NCBI GenBank assembly: GCA_021805665.1
Contig: JAJZEV010000094.1
Coordinates: 1-33,313 of the forward strand
Source of the DNA: Pseudomonadota bacterium
GTDB taxonomy: Bacteria > Pseudomonadota > Alphaproteobacteria > Acetobacterales > Acetobacteraceae
Direction: 5' to 3'
Length of the DNA: 33,313 nt
The position numbers and the translations under genes were made by a program. How positions within the stretch are numbered: position 1 is the stretch's first letter; the number at the start of each line of letters is the position of its first letter. Below, piece by piece: positions 9,963 through 18,765 of the stretch. The notes below the pieces were generated by a model. The model had not been told where the DNA came from. It made no database searches and saw only the letters and a program-made list of their open reading frames with translations.

Positions 9963-11579
9963 ATGGCCGAGTTCGACTACATCGTCGTGGGCGCCGGTTC
10001 AGCCGGCTGCGTGCTGGCAAACCGCCTGAGCGAGGACGCACGCTGCACCGTCCTGCTGCTGGAAGCGGGTCCGAAAGACAGCTCCATGTGGATCAACATC
10101 CCCGCCGGCTTCACCAAGCTGCTCAACAACCCCCGCTATAACTGGAACTTCGAAAGCGAGCCGGAGCCGAATACCGCCGGCCGCCGGATTCCCATCCCCC
10201 GCGGCAAGACGCTGGGCGGGTCCAGCTCCATCAACGGCATGCTGTATGTCCGCGGCAATCCGCTGGATTACAACACCTGGTCGCAGTTCGGGAATCGCGG
10301 CTGGGGCTACGATTCCGTGCTGCCTTACTTCCGCAAGGCGGAGAATTTCGGCCCCGGCGGCGACGAGTCGCGCGGCCGCGGCGGCCCGCTGAATGTGGAA
10401 CACATGCGCGAACGCGCCGAACTGCTGGACGCGTTCATCGACGCGGCGGTGGACCAGGGCTATCCGCGCAACACCGACTACAACAACGGCCAGCAGGAAG
10501 GCTTCGGCTATTTCCAGGTAACGCAGAAGAACGGCGAACGCTGGTCCTGCGCGCGCGGCTACCTGGACCCCATCCGCAACCGCCAGAACCTGAAAATCGA
10601 AACCGAAGCCTATACCACCAAGGTCCTGCTGGAGGGTAAACGCGCCGTCGGCGTCGCGTACACGCAAGGCGGCGTGACCAGGGAAGCCCGCGCCAACCGA
10701 GAGGTGATCGTCGCCGCCGGCGCGGTGAAGTCGCCGCACATCCTGGAGCTGTCCGGCATCGGCAATCCGGCCCTACTGTCATCCATGGGAATCAACGTAG
10801 CGCACGAACTGCCGGGCGTCGGGGAGAACTACCGCGACCATTACGCACCCCGGATGAACTGGCGGGTCAAACTGCCGGTCACGCTGAACGAGCGCAGCCG
10901 CGGCATCGCCTTGGCCAAGGAGGTATTCAAATACTACACCCAGCGGCGCGGCATCCTGACCTTCACCGCCGGCATCGCCTTCGGGTTCGTGAAAACCCGC
11001 CCCGAACTGGAAGAACCCGACGTCCAGTTCCACTTCGCCCACGCCAGCTATGGCAGCGCACAGAAACGCGACCTGGAAACCGAACCCGGCATGACCCTGA
11101 CGGTGTATCAGTGCCGGCCGGAGTCCAAGGGCTCGATCCACGCGAAATCCAGCGATCCAATGGACAATCCGTCCATCCGGCCGAACTATCTGGCCGATCC
11201 GTACGACCAGCGCGTCCTGGTCGATGGCATGAAGATGGGGCGGGCGATCATCGACAACCGGATCATGGACAAATACCGCGCCTACGAGATGAACCCCGGC
11301 GACAAGGTCCAGACCGACGCCGAATGGCTGCAATTCGCCCGCGAGAACGGCCAGACCACCTATCATGTGATCGGCACCTGCAAAATGGGCCAGGATCCGA
11401 TGGCGGTGGTCGATGACACCCTTTGCGTGCGCGGCATCGACGGCCTGCGGGTGATCGACGCGTCGATCATGCCGACCGTGCCGTCGGGCAACACCAACGC
11501 CGCGGTGATCATGATCGCGGAAAAAGGCGCCGATATGGTCAAAGCGGCGTCGAAGGAGCGCCTGAAAGCGGCCGCTTAG
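9963..11579 (+). CDS. GMC family oxidoreductase (choline dehydrogenase-like)
   Basis: [36 protein letters not shown]...[19 protein letters not shown]...[43 protein letters not shown]. An in-frame ATG at 9954 is an alternative start. Confidence 0.93.
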   Translation: MAEFDYIVVGAGSAGCVLANRLSEDARCTVLLLEAGPKDSSMWINIPAGFTKLLNNPRYNWNFESEPEPNTAGRRIPIPRGKTLGGSSSINGMLYVRGNPLDYNTWSQFGNRGWGYDSVLPYFRKAENFGPGGDESRGRGGPLNVEHMRERAELLDAFIDAAVDQGYPRNTDYNNGQQEGFGYFQVTQKNGERWSCARGYLDPIRNRQNLKIETEAYTTKVLLEGKRAVGVAYTQGGVTREARANREVIVAAGAVKSPHILELSGIGNPALLSSMGINVAHELPGVGENYRDHYAPRMNWRVKLPVTLNERSRGIALAKEVFKYYTQRRGILTFTAGIAFGFVKTRPELEEPDVQFHFAHASYGSAQKRDLETEPGMTLTVYQCRPESKGSIHAKSSDPMDNPSIRPNYLADPYDQRVLVDGMKMGRAIIDNRIMDKYRAYEMNPGDKVQTDAEWLQFARENGQTTYHVIGTCKMGQDPMAVVDDTLCVRGIDGLRVIDASIMPTVPSGNTNAAVIMIAEKGADMVKAASKERLKAAA

Positions 11580-11585
11580 GCCGCT
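11567..11585. terminator. Hairpin at the convergent GMC/glycosyltransferase ends
   Basis: AGCGGCC-GCTTA-GGCCGCT perfect 7-bp inverted repeat covering the GMC TAG and reaching into the opposing stop codon. Confidence 0.45.
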
Positions 11586-12702
11586 ATAAGCCGATCGTCT
11601 GCTGTCGCAGGGCGGCCAGCCGCCCCGCGATGACCGGAACATCGAACCGCAAGGCACGCTGCCGCCCGGCCTCGGCCAGCGCCGAACGCCGCCCCTCGTC
11701 GCTCGCCAGCGATCGGATTGCGGCGGCAATCTCCGCCGGGTTATCCGGATTGGCATAGATCGCGGCATCGCCCGCCACTTCCGGCAGCCCGCCGCGCGGC
11801 GAGCAGACCAACGCGGCCCCGCTGGCCAATGCTTCCAGCGCCACCAGCCCAAACGGTTCCGGCCACCGGCTCGGTACCACCACGATGGCCGCCCGTCCCA
11901 TCGCGGCCAAGACCTCCGGGTGGTCGCGATAGCCCAGCATCCGCACGTTCGCCCCCTCGGCGGCGGCGCGCACCATCTGCACGAACGCCGTGTCGGGGCT
12001 GTCGAAGTTGAACCGGTCGGCACCGATGATTTCCGCCCGCCAGCCCGGCAAATGCGGCAACGCCGCCGCGCAGGCGGACACGAACGCATCCGGCGCCTTG
12101 TCCGCGACCACCCGCCCGGCGAACAGAATCAGCCGCTCCCGCCGAGCGGGCGGGGGCATTTCGGTGAGGTCGAAGCAGTTCGGCAGCACCACCGGGTCTT
12201 TCGCCGGCGCCGCCACACCATCCAGCACGCGCTGGCGCAAATATTCGGACGACGTCATCACCCCGGCCAGACGGCGCAACATGTCCGCCCGCTCCGTGGC
12301 CGAAGCGGCGTCGCGCATGCCCTGCGGGTCGTTGTTCAGGATTAGCGTCACCGGGATATCCGCCAACCGGGCAGCCAGCACCAGGGCGATTTCGGGGCGA
12401 TTATGCACCTCGACGATCGCCGGGCGGCGCTTCTTCAGCACCCCGGCGACCGCGACGGCAAAGCGCACATTCGTGTTGCCGGGTGGCCAGAACACAGGCG
12501 AAACGGGGACGAAATCGATCCCCGGAAATACCGGTCCTTCCTGCTTGCCGCCGAAAACAACCGTATCGAAGCCCGGTGTTTGCACCAGCCGGCGCGCCAG
12601 CAGCCCGATGGCACCCGTCCGGCCCGGGCCAAAGCCCTCACGCGGAGGCAGGATAACGGCGACGGTGGGGGGGGATACGGACATGGGTGCCGGCATATAC
12701 AT
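11584..12702 (-). CDS. glycosyltransferase family 4
   Basis: ...LFAGRVVADKAPDAFVSACAAALPHLPGWRAEIIGADRF...VVVPSRWPEPFGLVALEALASGAALVCSPRGGLPEV; GT-B EX7E-like motif. ATG at 12684 is an alternative start. Confidence 0.88.
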   Translation of the reverse strand: MYMPAPMSVSPPTVAVILPPREGFGPGRTGAIGLLARRLVQTPGFDTVVFGGKQEGPVFPGIDFVPVSPVFWPPGNTNVRFAVAVAGVLKKRRPAIVEVHNRPEIALVLAARLADIPVTLILNNDPQGMRDAASATERADMLRRLAGVMTSSEYLRQRVLDGVAAPAKDPVVLPNCFDLTEMPPPARRERLILFAGRVVADKAPDAFVSACAAALPHLPGWRAEIIGADRFNFDSPDTAFVQMVRAAAEGANVRMLGYRDHPEVLAAMGRAAIVVVPSRWPEPFGLVALEALASGAALVCSPRGGLPEVAGDAAIYANPDNPAEIAAAIRSLASDEGRRSALAEAGRQRALRFDVPVIAGRLAALRQQTIGL

Positions 12703-12782
12703 CGCGCCGGTTCATTGCACCAACAGGGTAAATCGTGTCCTCCGTGCCCATGTAGCCAACGCAACGCAGCAGGAGATCCCCC

Positions 12783-13556
12783 ATGGCCATCGCAATCGCC
12801 GCCGTCATCCTCATCGTCCTGGCGATCGTCGCCCGTTCGGTTCGCATCGCATCGGAATGGCAGCGCGCCGTCATCCTGCGGCTGGGGCGGTTCAGCCACG
12901 TCGCCGGCCCCGGCATCTATCTGGTGTTCCCGGTCATCGACGCGGTCGCCCAGGTCGTCGATCTGCGTATCCAAACCACCACGATCACCGCCGAACAGGC
13001 ATTGACCCGCGATACGGTCGCGGTCGGCGTCGATGCCATCGTGTTCTGGAAGGTCGAAAATGCCGAAACCGCCGCCATCAGGATCGCCAATTACCGCGAA
13101 GCGATCGAACGCGTCGCCCAGACCAGCCTGCGCGAGATGATCGGCGCCACCGACCTGTCGAAACTGCTGTCCGACCGCAAAACCGCCGACGAGCAGCTTC
13201 GTCTGACCATCAGCTCCAAAACCAGTTCCTGGGGCGTGACCGCCAGCAGCGTGGAGATCAAGGACGTGTCCATCCCGCGGGAGTTGCAGGACGCCATGAG
13301 CCGTCAGGCCCAGGCGGAGCGGGAGAAGGACGCCCGGGTCACGCTGGCCTCGGCGGAAAAGGCCATCGCCGAACAAATCCTGGAAGCGGCGAAACTGTAT
13401 GGCAGCGACCCGAATGCGCTGAAGCTGCGGCAGATGAACCTGCTGTACGAGATGAACAAGGAACGCGGGACGACTGTGCTGATTCCGACCGATATGGCCA
13501 ATAGCTTGGGTACGGTGGTTGCCCTAGCGAGGGCAACCGCTAACGATGCAGGCTAG
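12783..13556 (+). CDS. slipin / SPFH (stomatin-like) protein
   Basis: MAIAIAAVILIVLAIVARSVRIASEWQRAVILRLGRFSHVAGPGIYLVFPVIDAVAQVVDLRIQTTTITAEQALTRDTVAVGVDAIVFWKVENAE...; N-terminal TM then SPFH domain; SD AGGAGA upstream. Confidence 0.93.
   Translation: MAIAIAAVILIVLAIVARSVRIASEWQRAVILRLGRFSHVAGPGIYLVFPVIDAVAQVVDLRIQTTTITAEQALTRDTVAVGVDAIVFWKVENAETAAIRIANYREAIERVAQTSLREMIGATDLSKLLSDRKTADEQLRLTISSKTSSWGVTASSVEIKDVSIPRELQDAMSRQAQAEREKDARVTLASAEKAIAEQILEAAKLYGSDPNALKLRQMNLLYEMNKERGTTVLIPTDMANSLGTVVALARATANDAG
13517..13538. repeat. Inverted repeat at the 3' end of the slipin CDS
   Basis: GGTTGCCCT-AGCG-AGGGCAACC, perfect 9-bp arms. Confidence 0.7.
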
Positions 13557-13698
13557 TTTTGAGCATAATTTCAGCAACACAAACGATGCAGCTTATTTAT
13601 GTATCAATTTTGCCACAGATTATAGGACAGTGAAAAAAATGCTGCGATGCAGCACGAAAACGCTTGCATGCTGCAGCCGCGAAGTGCAATGTCGTTCT

Positions 13699-13781
13699 TG
13701 CAGACGCGCTTAGGCGCACTGCTTTCTTGGACGTTTCCTCCCTAAACTTCGGCGGTGCCAAAAGCACCGCCGTTTTTTTTT
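13699..13781 (+). ncRNA. Candidate trans-acting small RNA with UUUCCUCCC motif and terminal hairpin
   Basis: Promoter-like TTGCAT (13664) -17 nt- CAATGT (13687); short GCGC-TTAG-GCGC hairpin; single-stranded CTTTCTTGGACGTTTCCTCCCTAAACTT; then GGCGGTGC-CAAAA-GCACCGCC + T9. TSS estimated, not measured. Confidence 0.5.
13751..13781 (+). terminator. Rho-independent terminator
   Basis: GGCGGTGCCAAAAGCACCGCCGTTTTTTTTT. Confidence 0.9.
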
Positions 13782-13943
13782 GCCCATACCCGTAACCGCC
13801 TGTGGCCGGGCCCCGACCAGGCGTTTGTCGAACCAACAAAGCGAAGTAGCCAAGCGAACCGCAGCAACGCCTGAGGCAAACCGCCGAACGCCAGCCCCCC
13901 AGCGAGTCCGGCCGCTCTGTCTTCCTTTCATTTGAAAGAGCAC

Positions 13944-14007
13944 GGAGGGCGGGAAGCGCCGCGAAGATGTCCGGGACGCTCTCCCTCAGCGGCCCTTCCC
14001 GCCCTTC
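13944..14007. repeat. Long imperfect intergenic stem-loop
   Basis: GGAGGGCGGGAAG-c-GCCGC ... GCGGC-c-CTTCCCGCCCTTCC; about 18 paired bases, 26-nt loop, one symmetric C/C mismatch, one G-U pair. Confidence 0.6.
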
Positions 14008-14204
14008 CAGGCAAACCACCCAAGCCAAACACCGGCTTCGGCGTCTAACGAGGCGCACTGAACGCGAGGACCACACGGAAAAACCATCCGCGTGCCCGAA
14101 ACAGCCGCCGCCCGGACCCGGCCAAACTCAAAAAGCGGTTCGTCACAATGAACGGATTGGGAAGGAATCCGCCATGTTTCATCACCGGGAATGAACGACA
14201 GCCC

Positions 14205-15077
14205 CTAAAAGGTGTCGTCCGTCCCTCCACCGCTGTTGTCGGTCCACGACGAGTCATCGCTGCCGCCGCTGTTATCGGTCCAGGACGAATCCGTCCCCGA
14301 ACCCGACTGGTCCCAGCCCCCGTTATCGACGTAATCCTGATTGCCGGCCGGTGCTCCACCCTGCCCCCAGGCGCCGGTATCGACGTAGTTCTGATCGGGC
14401 GCGGCCGGAGTCGCCCAAGGGCTTGCCGCCGGCGCTCCACCGAAGCCGCCCCCGCCAAATCCGCCGCCGTAACCCTGATGCGGGGAGAACAGCCCCATCA
14501 ACGCATTGCCCGCCACCATGCCGCCAGCCACGCCCGCGGCCGTCGTCAGCGCCGAACCCAGAAAACCGGACCCGCCGCGCTGCTGAAACATGCCCTGCTG
14601 ATAATTCGGCGGATATTGCGGCGGCGGCGGCGCCTGCTGGTATGGCGGCTGCTGCGGATAGCCGGGCTGCCCGCCGCCCCAGCGCGGGTCGCCTTGCGGC
14701 GGGGCCTGCTGCGGCCGGGCACCGCCGCCGCCGAACAAGCCGCTGAAGAAGCCGCCGCCCGGCCGGGAATCCTGCGGTTGCCCCGGAGGCTGTTGGGCCG
14801 CCTGCCGTGCCTGCTGGAGTTCCCATTCCAGGCGTTGGATACGGTTCTGCGCCTCGGCCAGCGCGTGTTCCTGCACGAACGCCAGTTGGGTGATACGGTA
14901 CCGCGCCTCGGGATATTGCGCGAAACCTTGCGCGATAAACGCATCGGCCTCCCCGTCGATCGGCGGCAGCGCCGGCTGGGTCGCCGGCACCGACCCCGCC
15001 GCGAAGCCCGACGGCTGGCCGGCACCGCCAACGCGGGCGATGAATTTCGTGATGATGTCGCGTTCTTCGTTCGTCAT
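14205..15077 (-). CDS. DUF2076 domain-containing protein
   Basis: MTNEERDIITKFIARVGGAG...PPIDGEADAFIAQGFAQYPEARYRITQLAFVQEHALAEAQNRIQRLEWELQQAR...; Gly/Gln/Pro-rich centre and acidic C-terminal repeats. Confidence 0.88.
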   Translation of the reverse strand: MTNEERDIITKFIARVGGAGQPSGFAAGSVPATQPALPPIDGEADAFIAQGFAQYPEARYRITQLAFVQEHALAEAQNRIQRLEWELQQARQAAQQPPGQPQDSRPGGGFFSGLFGGGGARPQQAPPQGDPRWGGGQPGYPQQPPYQQAPPPPQYPPNYQQGMFQQRGGSGFLGSALTTAAGVAGGMVAGNALMGLFSPHQGYGGGFGGGGFGGAPAASPWATPAAPDQNYVDTGAWGQGGAPAGNQDYVDNGGWDQSGSGTDSSWTDNSGGSDDSSWTDNSGGGTDDTF

Positions 15078-15145
15078 CGGGAATCCCCTGGGGGTCTGTC
15101 AGCAAGACCCGGACGAGCGGAATGTGGCGTGGAACCCGCCGCGGT

Positions 15146-15583
15146 TCAATGGCAGCGTTGTTCGGCGTAAAATGGCCCGATCCGCCGGTCCTCGATCACC
15201 GGACAGCGGTCCATCGCCACCCTTACGCCGGCCGCCCGCGCCCGGTTCACGGCGTCCTGGTCGATAACGCCCAACTGCATCCAGACCGTCCTGGCCCCGA
15301 GAGCGACCGCGCGATCCGCCACGGCCCCGGCATGGATCGATGCCCTGAAGATATCCACCATGTCCAGCGGGCCGGCTTCCGCCAGGGACGCCACCACCAT
15401 CCGCCCATGGATCGTCTGGCCGGCAAGCCCGGGGTTCACCGGCGTCACGTCGTATCCGCGCGAGAGCAGGAATCCCATCACCTCATGCGACGCGCGCCAG
15501 CGCTTCGCGGACGCCCCAACCAGGGCGATGCGCCGGGTCGTGGTCAGGATGTCGCGGATCGTCTCGTCGGTGTTGCCGTCCAT
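15146..15583 (-). CDS. CoA-binding domain protein (YccU-like)
   Basis: MDGNTDETIRDILTTTRRIALVGASAKRWRASHEVMGFLLSRGYDVTPVNPGLAGQTIHGRMVVASLAEAGPLDMVDIFR...VWMQLGVI...MDRCPVIE. Confidence 0.92.
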   Translation of the reverse strand: MDGNTDETIRDILTTTRRIALVGASAKRWRASHEVMGFLLSRGYDVTPVNPGLAGQTIHGRMVVASLAEAGPLDMVDIFRASIHAGAVADRAVALGARTVWMQLGVIDQDAVNRARAAGVRVAMDRCPVIEDRRIGPFYAEQRCH

Positions 15584-15693
15584 GCTGAAACCTTGTCGCC
15601 GTCAGCCTGGCCGGTCAAGCCGCGTGCCACGGCCCGGGGCACCTTCGGCAAATCGCTACCGGCGCGAATCGAGATGACCAACCCGCCCGGGGA

Positions 15694-16197
15694 TCAGACA
15701 ACCCGCATACCAATCCGCGGCGGCGATTTCAGCGTTTGCAGGATCACGCAATACCGTTCCGTGGTCTGGATCATTCGCTCCAGCTTCGCCCTGTCGGCAT
15801 CGCAATCGACATCGAATTTGACCGTCACCTCGGTCAACCCAACCGGTGTGTTGCGATCGACACCCAGCGTGCCGCGCGCGTCCCACTGTCCCTCGGCGAT
15901 GACCTTACCGCCGCGGATCGTCACCCCCATCGCGGTGGCGACGGCGCGCAACGTAACGCCCGCGCAACCGACCAGCGCCTCCAGCAGCATATCGGCCGAA
16001 CAGGCCTCCTGGCCCGACCCGCCGCCGGCCTTGTGCAACCCGGCCGTCACCTTGCCATGCCAGGCATCCACCTCGATGGCGATATCGTTCGGATCCAGGC
16101 TGCCCTCCGCCCGGGCTATCACCAACGCGGCCTCTGGCTGATCGCGATAGAGCTGCTTTAGCGGCGCCTGTTTGGCGCGAAGTTCATCTGCATTCAT
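15694..16197 (-). CDS. OsmC family protein
   Basis: ...GSGQEACSADMLLEALVGCAGVTLRAVATAMGVTIRGGKVIAEGQWDARGTLGVDRNTPVGLTEVTVKFDVD...QTTERYCVILQTL. Confidence 0.9.
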   Translation of the reverse strand: MNADELRAKQAPLKQLYRDQPEAALVIARAEGSLDPNDIAIEVDAWHGKVTAGLHKAGGGSGQEACSADMLLEALVGCAGVTLRAVATAMGVTIRGGKVIAEGQWDARGTLGVDRNTPVGLTEVTVKFDVDCDADRAKLERMIQTTERYCVILQTLKSPPRIGMRVV

Positions 16198-16211
16198 GGC
16201 ATTACTTCCTT

Positions 16212-17006
16212 TTATTGAACGGGCGGCACGTCCAGGCGAACGACGATGCCCTCAAGCTCCGGCGATGGCGCCGGGTAGCGCCGCATCACCAGCGGATCGT
16301 GCCCCGGAACGATCAGGTCCGGCGAGGCGGCGTGCGCGCGCAGCGTATCGAATCCCTCCAGCATATCATCGAGATGCAGGGCGGTGGTGAACGGACGGTA
16401 GGATTCCATATTCTCATAGAAATGCGTGACATCGGAAGCCAGCACGACCACGCCGCGCTTGGTATTCACCTTCACGAATTGCAGGCCGGCCGAATGACCG
16501 CCGGTCGGCACAAGGCCGATGCCGGGCAGCACCTCGGCCGGACCATTGTGATACCGCACCCGCCCATCGAAGTTCAGACGGACGATGCCGCAGACATCGT
16601 CGGGTTCAAAGCTTCGCGCCAGCTGGCGATAACGCATGTGCCGGCCCACCGCGTAGTGCATCTCCGGTTCTTGCAAATGAAACCGGGCCTTGGGGAATTT
16701 ATGAAAATTGCCGACGTGATCGTAGTGCATGTGGGTCAGGATCACGTCGTCCACGGTCGCCGGATCGACCCCCAGCAAGGACAAGGAGTCAATCGGGCAC
16801 CGCGCCTGCGTCCGGCCGCGCTTGCCGCCGCTTTCAGCCGTGAAGCCGATATCGATCACCACCGCGCGGTCGGCGTTCTTCGCCACCCAGACGAAATAGT
16901 CCATCGGCATCGGGCCGTCATGCGGATCGCCGCCAATAAAATGCTCATGCCGTTGCGCCTGACGGGTGGCATACCGCAACGCGAACAATTCGTATTCAGC
17001 AGTCAT
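16212..17006 (-). CDS. N-acyl homoserine lactonase-like MBL-fold hydrolase
   Basis: ...VILTHMHYDHVGNFHKFPKARFHLQEPEMHYAVG...VPTGGHSAGLQFVKVNTKRGVVVLASDVTHFYEN...IVPGHDPLV; HxHxDH metal motif. Confidence 0.85.
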   Translation of the reverse strand: MTAEYELFALRYATRQAQRHEHFIGGDPHDGPMPMDYFVWVAKNADRAVVIDIGFTAESGGKRGRTQARCPIDSLSLLGVDPATVDDVILTHMHYDHVGNFHKFPKARFHLQEPEMHYAVGRHMRYRQLARSFEPDDVCGIVRLNFDGRVRYHNGPAEVLPGIGLVPTGGHSAGLQFVKVNTKRGVVVLASDVTHFYENMESYRPFTTALHLDDMLEGFDTLRAHAASPDLIVPGHDPLVMRRYPAPSPELEGIVVRLDVPPVQ

Positions 17007-17009
17007 GGC

Positions 17010-18038
17010 TTAGATACTTTCCTGATAGGCCGTAAGGTCGGGCATCACATGTCTGGTGAACAGATCGATCGACCGCAGCGCTTCGCCGCCGGTAATGTCG
17101 CCGAACGCAAAGCGGCACAGCAGATAATTCAACCCGGCGTCATCGACGGTGCGCTGAAGAAAGTCGCGAACCTTGTCCGGCGTGCCGGCAACCGCCCGGC
17201 CCTGCGCTTCCGCGTCCTCATACCGTTCCGGGAAGATCGCATGCGCGACCGGCATCATGTCGTTTTCGATCCACAGCTTCAGGAAGCTGGCGCGCCATTT
17301 GTCATAGCCGCGGCGGGCGATCTCCAGGGCTTCCCTCTCGGTTTCCGCCACCACGACATGCCGGCCCACGCCCATCAGCGGCAGCTCCGCCGGGTCGTTA
17401 CCAAGTGCATCCCATTCGGCACGATAGCGATCCGTCAGCGCCCGCATCCCCTTACCCGGCAGGTTGCCGACGATATTGACGCGATTCCGAACGGCCCAAG
17501 GGATCGCCTCCGCTCGGCCCAACCCGTACCATAGCGGCGGATGCGGCGTCTGGAACGGTGTCAGTTCCATCGGCACGTCGCGATAGGTGTAGTGTTTTCC
17601 CTCGAAATTCAGGCGAGGATTGGTCATACCGCGCAGCAGTATTTCTAAAGCCTCGGCGTACATAGACGGGGTTTGTTCCGGGTCCAGACCGTAATACCGC
17701 AGCTCGACCGGGGATATCCCTCGCCCGACACCCAGCATCAGCCGCCCGCCGCTGATCTGATCCAGCATGCAGATCTCTTCCAGCAGCTTGATCGGATGAT
17801 ACAGCGGCAGCAGATACACCAGCGGCCCGAACCGCAACTGTCTGGTGCGCTGGGCCACGGCGGCCAGCCACACACCGGGCGAGGGTGCCACACCCAGCGG
17901 AGTCGCGTGGTGTTCCGCCACATGATACCCGTAGAATCCGGCTTTGTCATAAGCCTCGACCAGCTTCAGCCGTTCCTCGTAGAACTGGTGCAGCGGCGAC
18001 AGGCCGCGATCCATGTGGTCGAAAACACCGAGTTTCAT
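17010..18038 (-). CDS. LLM class flavin-dependent oxidoreductase
   Basis: MKLGVFDHMDRGLSPLHQFYEERLKLVEAYDKAGFYGYHVAEHHATPLGVAPSPGVWLAAVAQRTRQLRFGPLVYLLPLYHPIKLLEEICMLDQISGGRLMLGVGRG. Confidence 0.92.
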   Translation of the reverse strand: MKLGVFDHMDRGLSPLHQFYEERLKLVEAYDKAGFYGYHVAEHHATPLGVAPSPGVWLAAVAQRTRQLRFGPLVYLLPLYHPIKLLEEICMLDQISGGRLMLGVGRGISPVELRYYGLDPEQTPSMYAEALEILLRGMTNPRLNFEGKHYTYRDVPMELTPFQTPHPPLWYGLGRAEAIPWAVRNRVNIVGNLPGKGMRALTDRYRAEWDALGNDPAELPLMGVGRHVVVAETEREALEIARRGYDKWRASFLKLWIENDMMPVAHAIFPERYEDAEAQGRAVAGTPDKVRDFLQRTVDDAGLNYLLCRFAFGDITGGEALRSIDLFTRHVMPDLTAYQESI

Positions 18039-18200
18039 GATGCGCGGCTATTTTTCGGCCGGGGGCGGAAGGCCTGTTCCGATAGCGCACGATCACGCTG
18101 GCGACCGCGGCAAAGGCTTCTGCCCGCAACAGCGTGTTTGGCGGCGGCAGGCTCCCGCGGAATTCCCCCCCGGCGCGGCATGATCGTCATTTCCGACGTT

Positions 18201-18218
18201 TCCCCTTCAAGCAGGGGA
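18201..18218 (-). terminator. Possible hairpin at the end of the GNAT gene (no T tract)
   Basis: TCCCCT-TCAAGC-AGGGGA inverted repeat over the stop codon. Confidence 0.35.
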
Positions 18219-18698
18219 TTCGTACTCGCGGGTATCGGGCTTGTCCAGGCCGGCGCCCGCCAGCCGCTTGCGCAGGAAATAACGCGTCTGTCCGTTCGGG
18301 TAATCTTCCAGCGCGCCGAACTCGCTGTAGCCAAGCCGCAGGTAAAACGCCTTGGCCTGGAAGGTGTCCAGCCAGACCGAGTGGCAGCCCGCAGCCGCAC
18401 CATGTCGTTCGGCCCGCGCCATCAGCGCCGAACCCGCCCCTTTGCCCCGCAGGTCCGCATGAACCCAGACCGCGTCGATAAACAGCCACCCCCAGGACAT
18501 CGCCCCACTCAGTCCGCCAGCCAGACCGCCCGAATCATCGCGCAATTCCAACGCGAAACGGCTGGAGGCGAACGGCACCGTCTGGCTGTGAAATGCATTG
18601 ATCGCCTGCCCCAGGCCAGCGCGAAATGCCATCGGCGGGTCCATCTCCAGGGTCAGGCGGAAGCCGTCCGGAACCGGCGGCTCGGCGGATATCGGCAT
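18207..18698 (-). CDS. GNAT family N-acetyltransferase
   Basis: MPISAEPPVPDGFRLTLEMD...GWLFIDAVWVHADLRGKGAGSALMARAERHGAAAGCHSVWLDTFQAKAFYLRLGYSEFGALEDYPNGQTRYFLRKRL; RGKGAG acetyl-CoA loop. Start set inside the longer ORF. Confidence 0.9.
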   Translation of the reverse strand: MPISAEPPVPDGFRLTLEMDPPMAFRAGLGQAINAFHSQTVPFASSRFALELRDDSGGLAGGLSGAMSWGWLFIDAVWVHADLRGKGAGSALMARAERHGAAAGCHSVWLDTFQAKAFYLRLGYSEFGALEDYPNGQTRYFLRKRLAGAGLDKPDTREYESPA

Positions 18699-18765
18699 CG
18701 TTATTGATCGCACTCCGGTATCATGCTTGTTGCGGCGCATCTGTTCGCAAGAGGCCACTTTACCC

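Noticed and set aside
13597-14076. 159-aa minus-strand ORF over the intergenic region
   Set aside because: Crosses the terminator and stem-loop, biased composition, no SD or family signature.
16215-17534. 439-aa plus-strand ORF
   Set aside because: Antisense to the MBL hydrolase and LLM genes.
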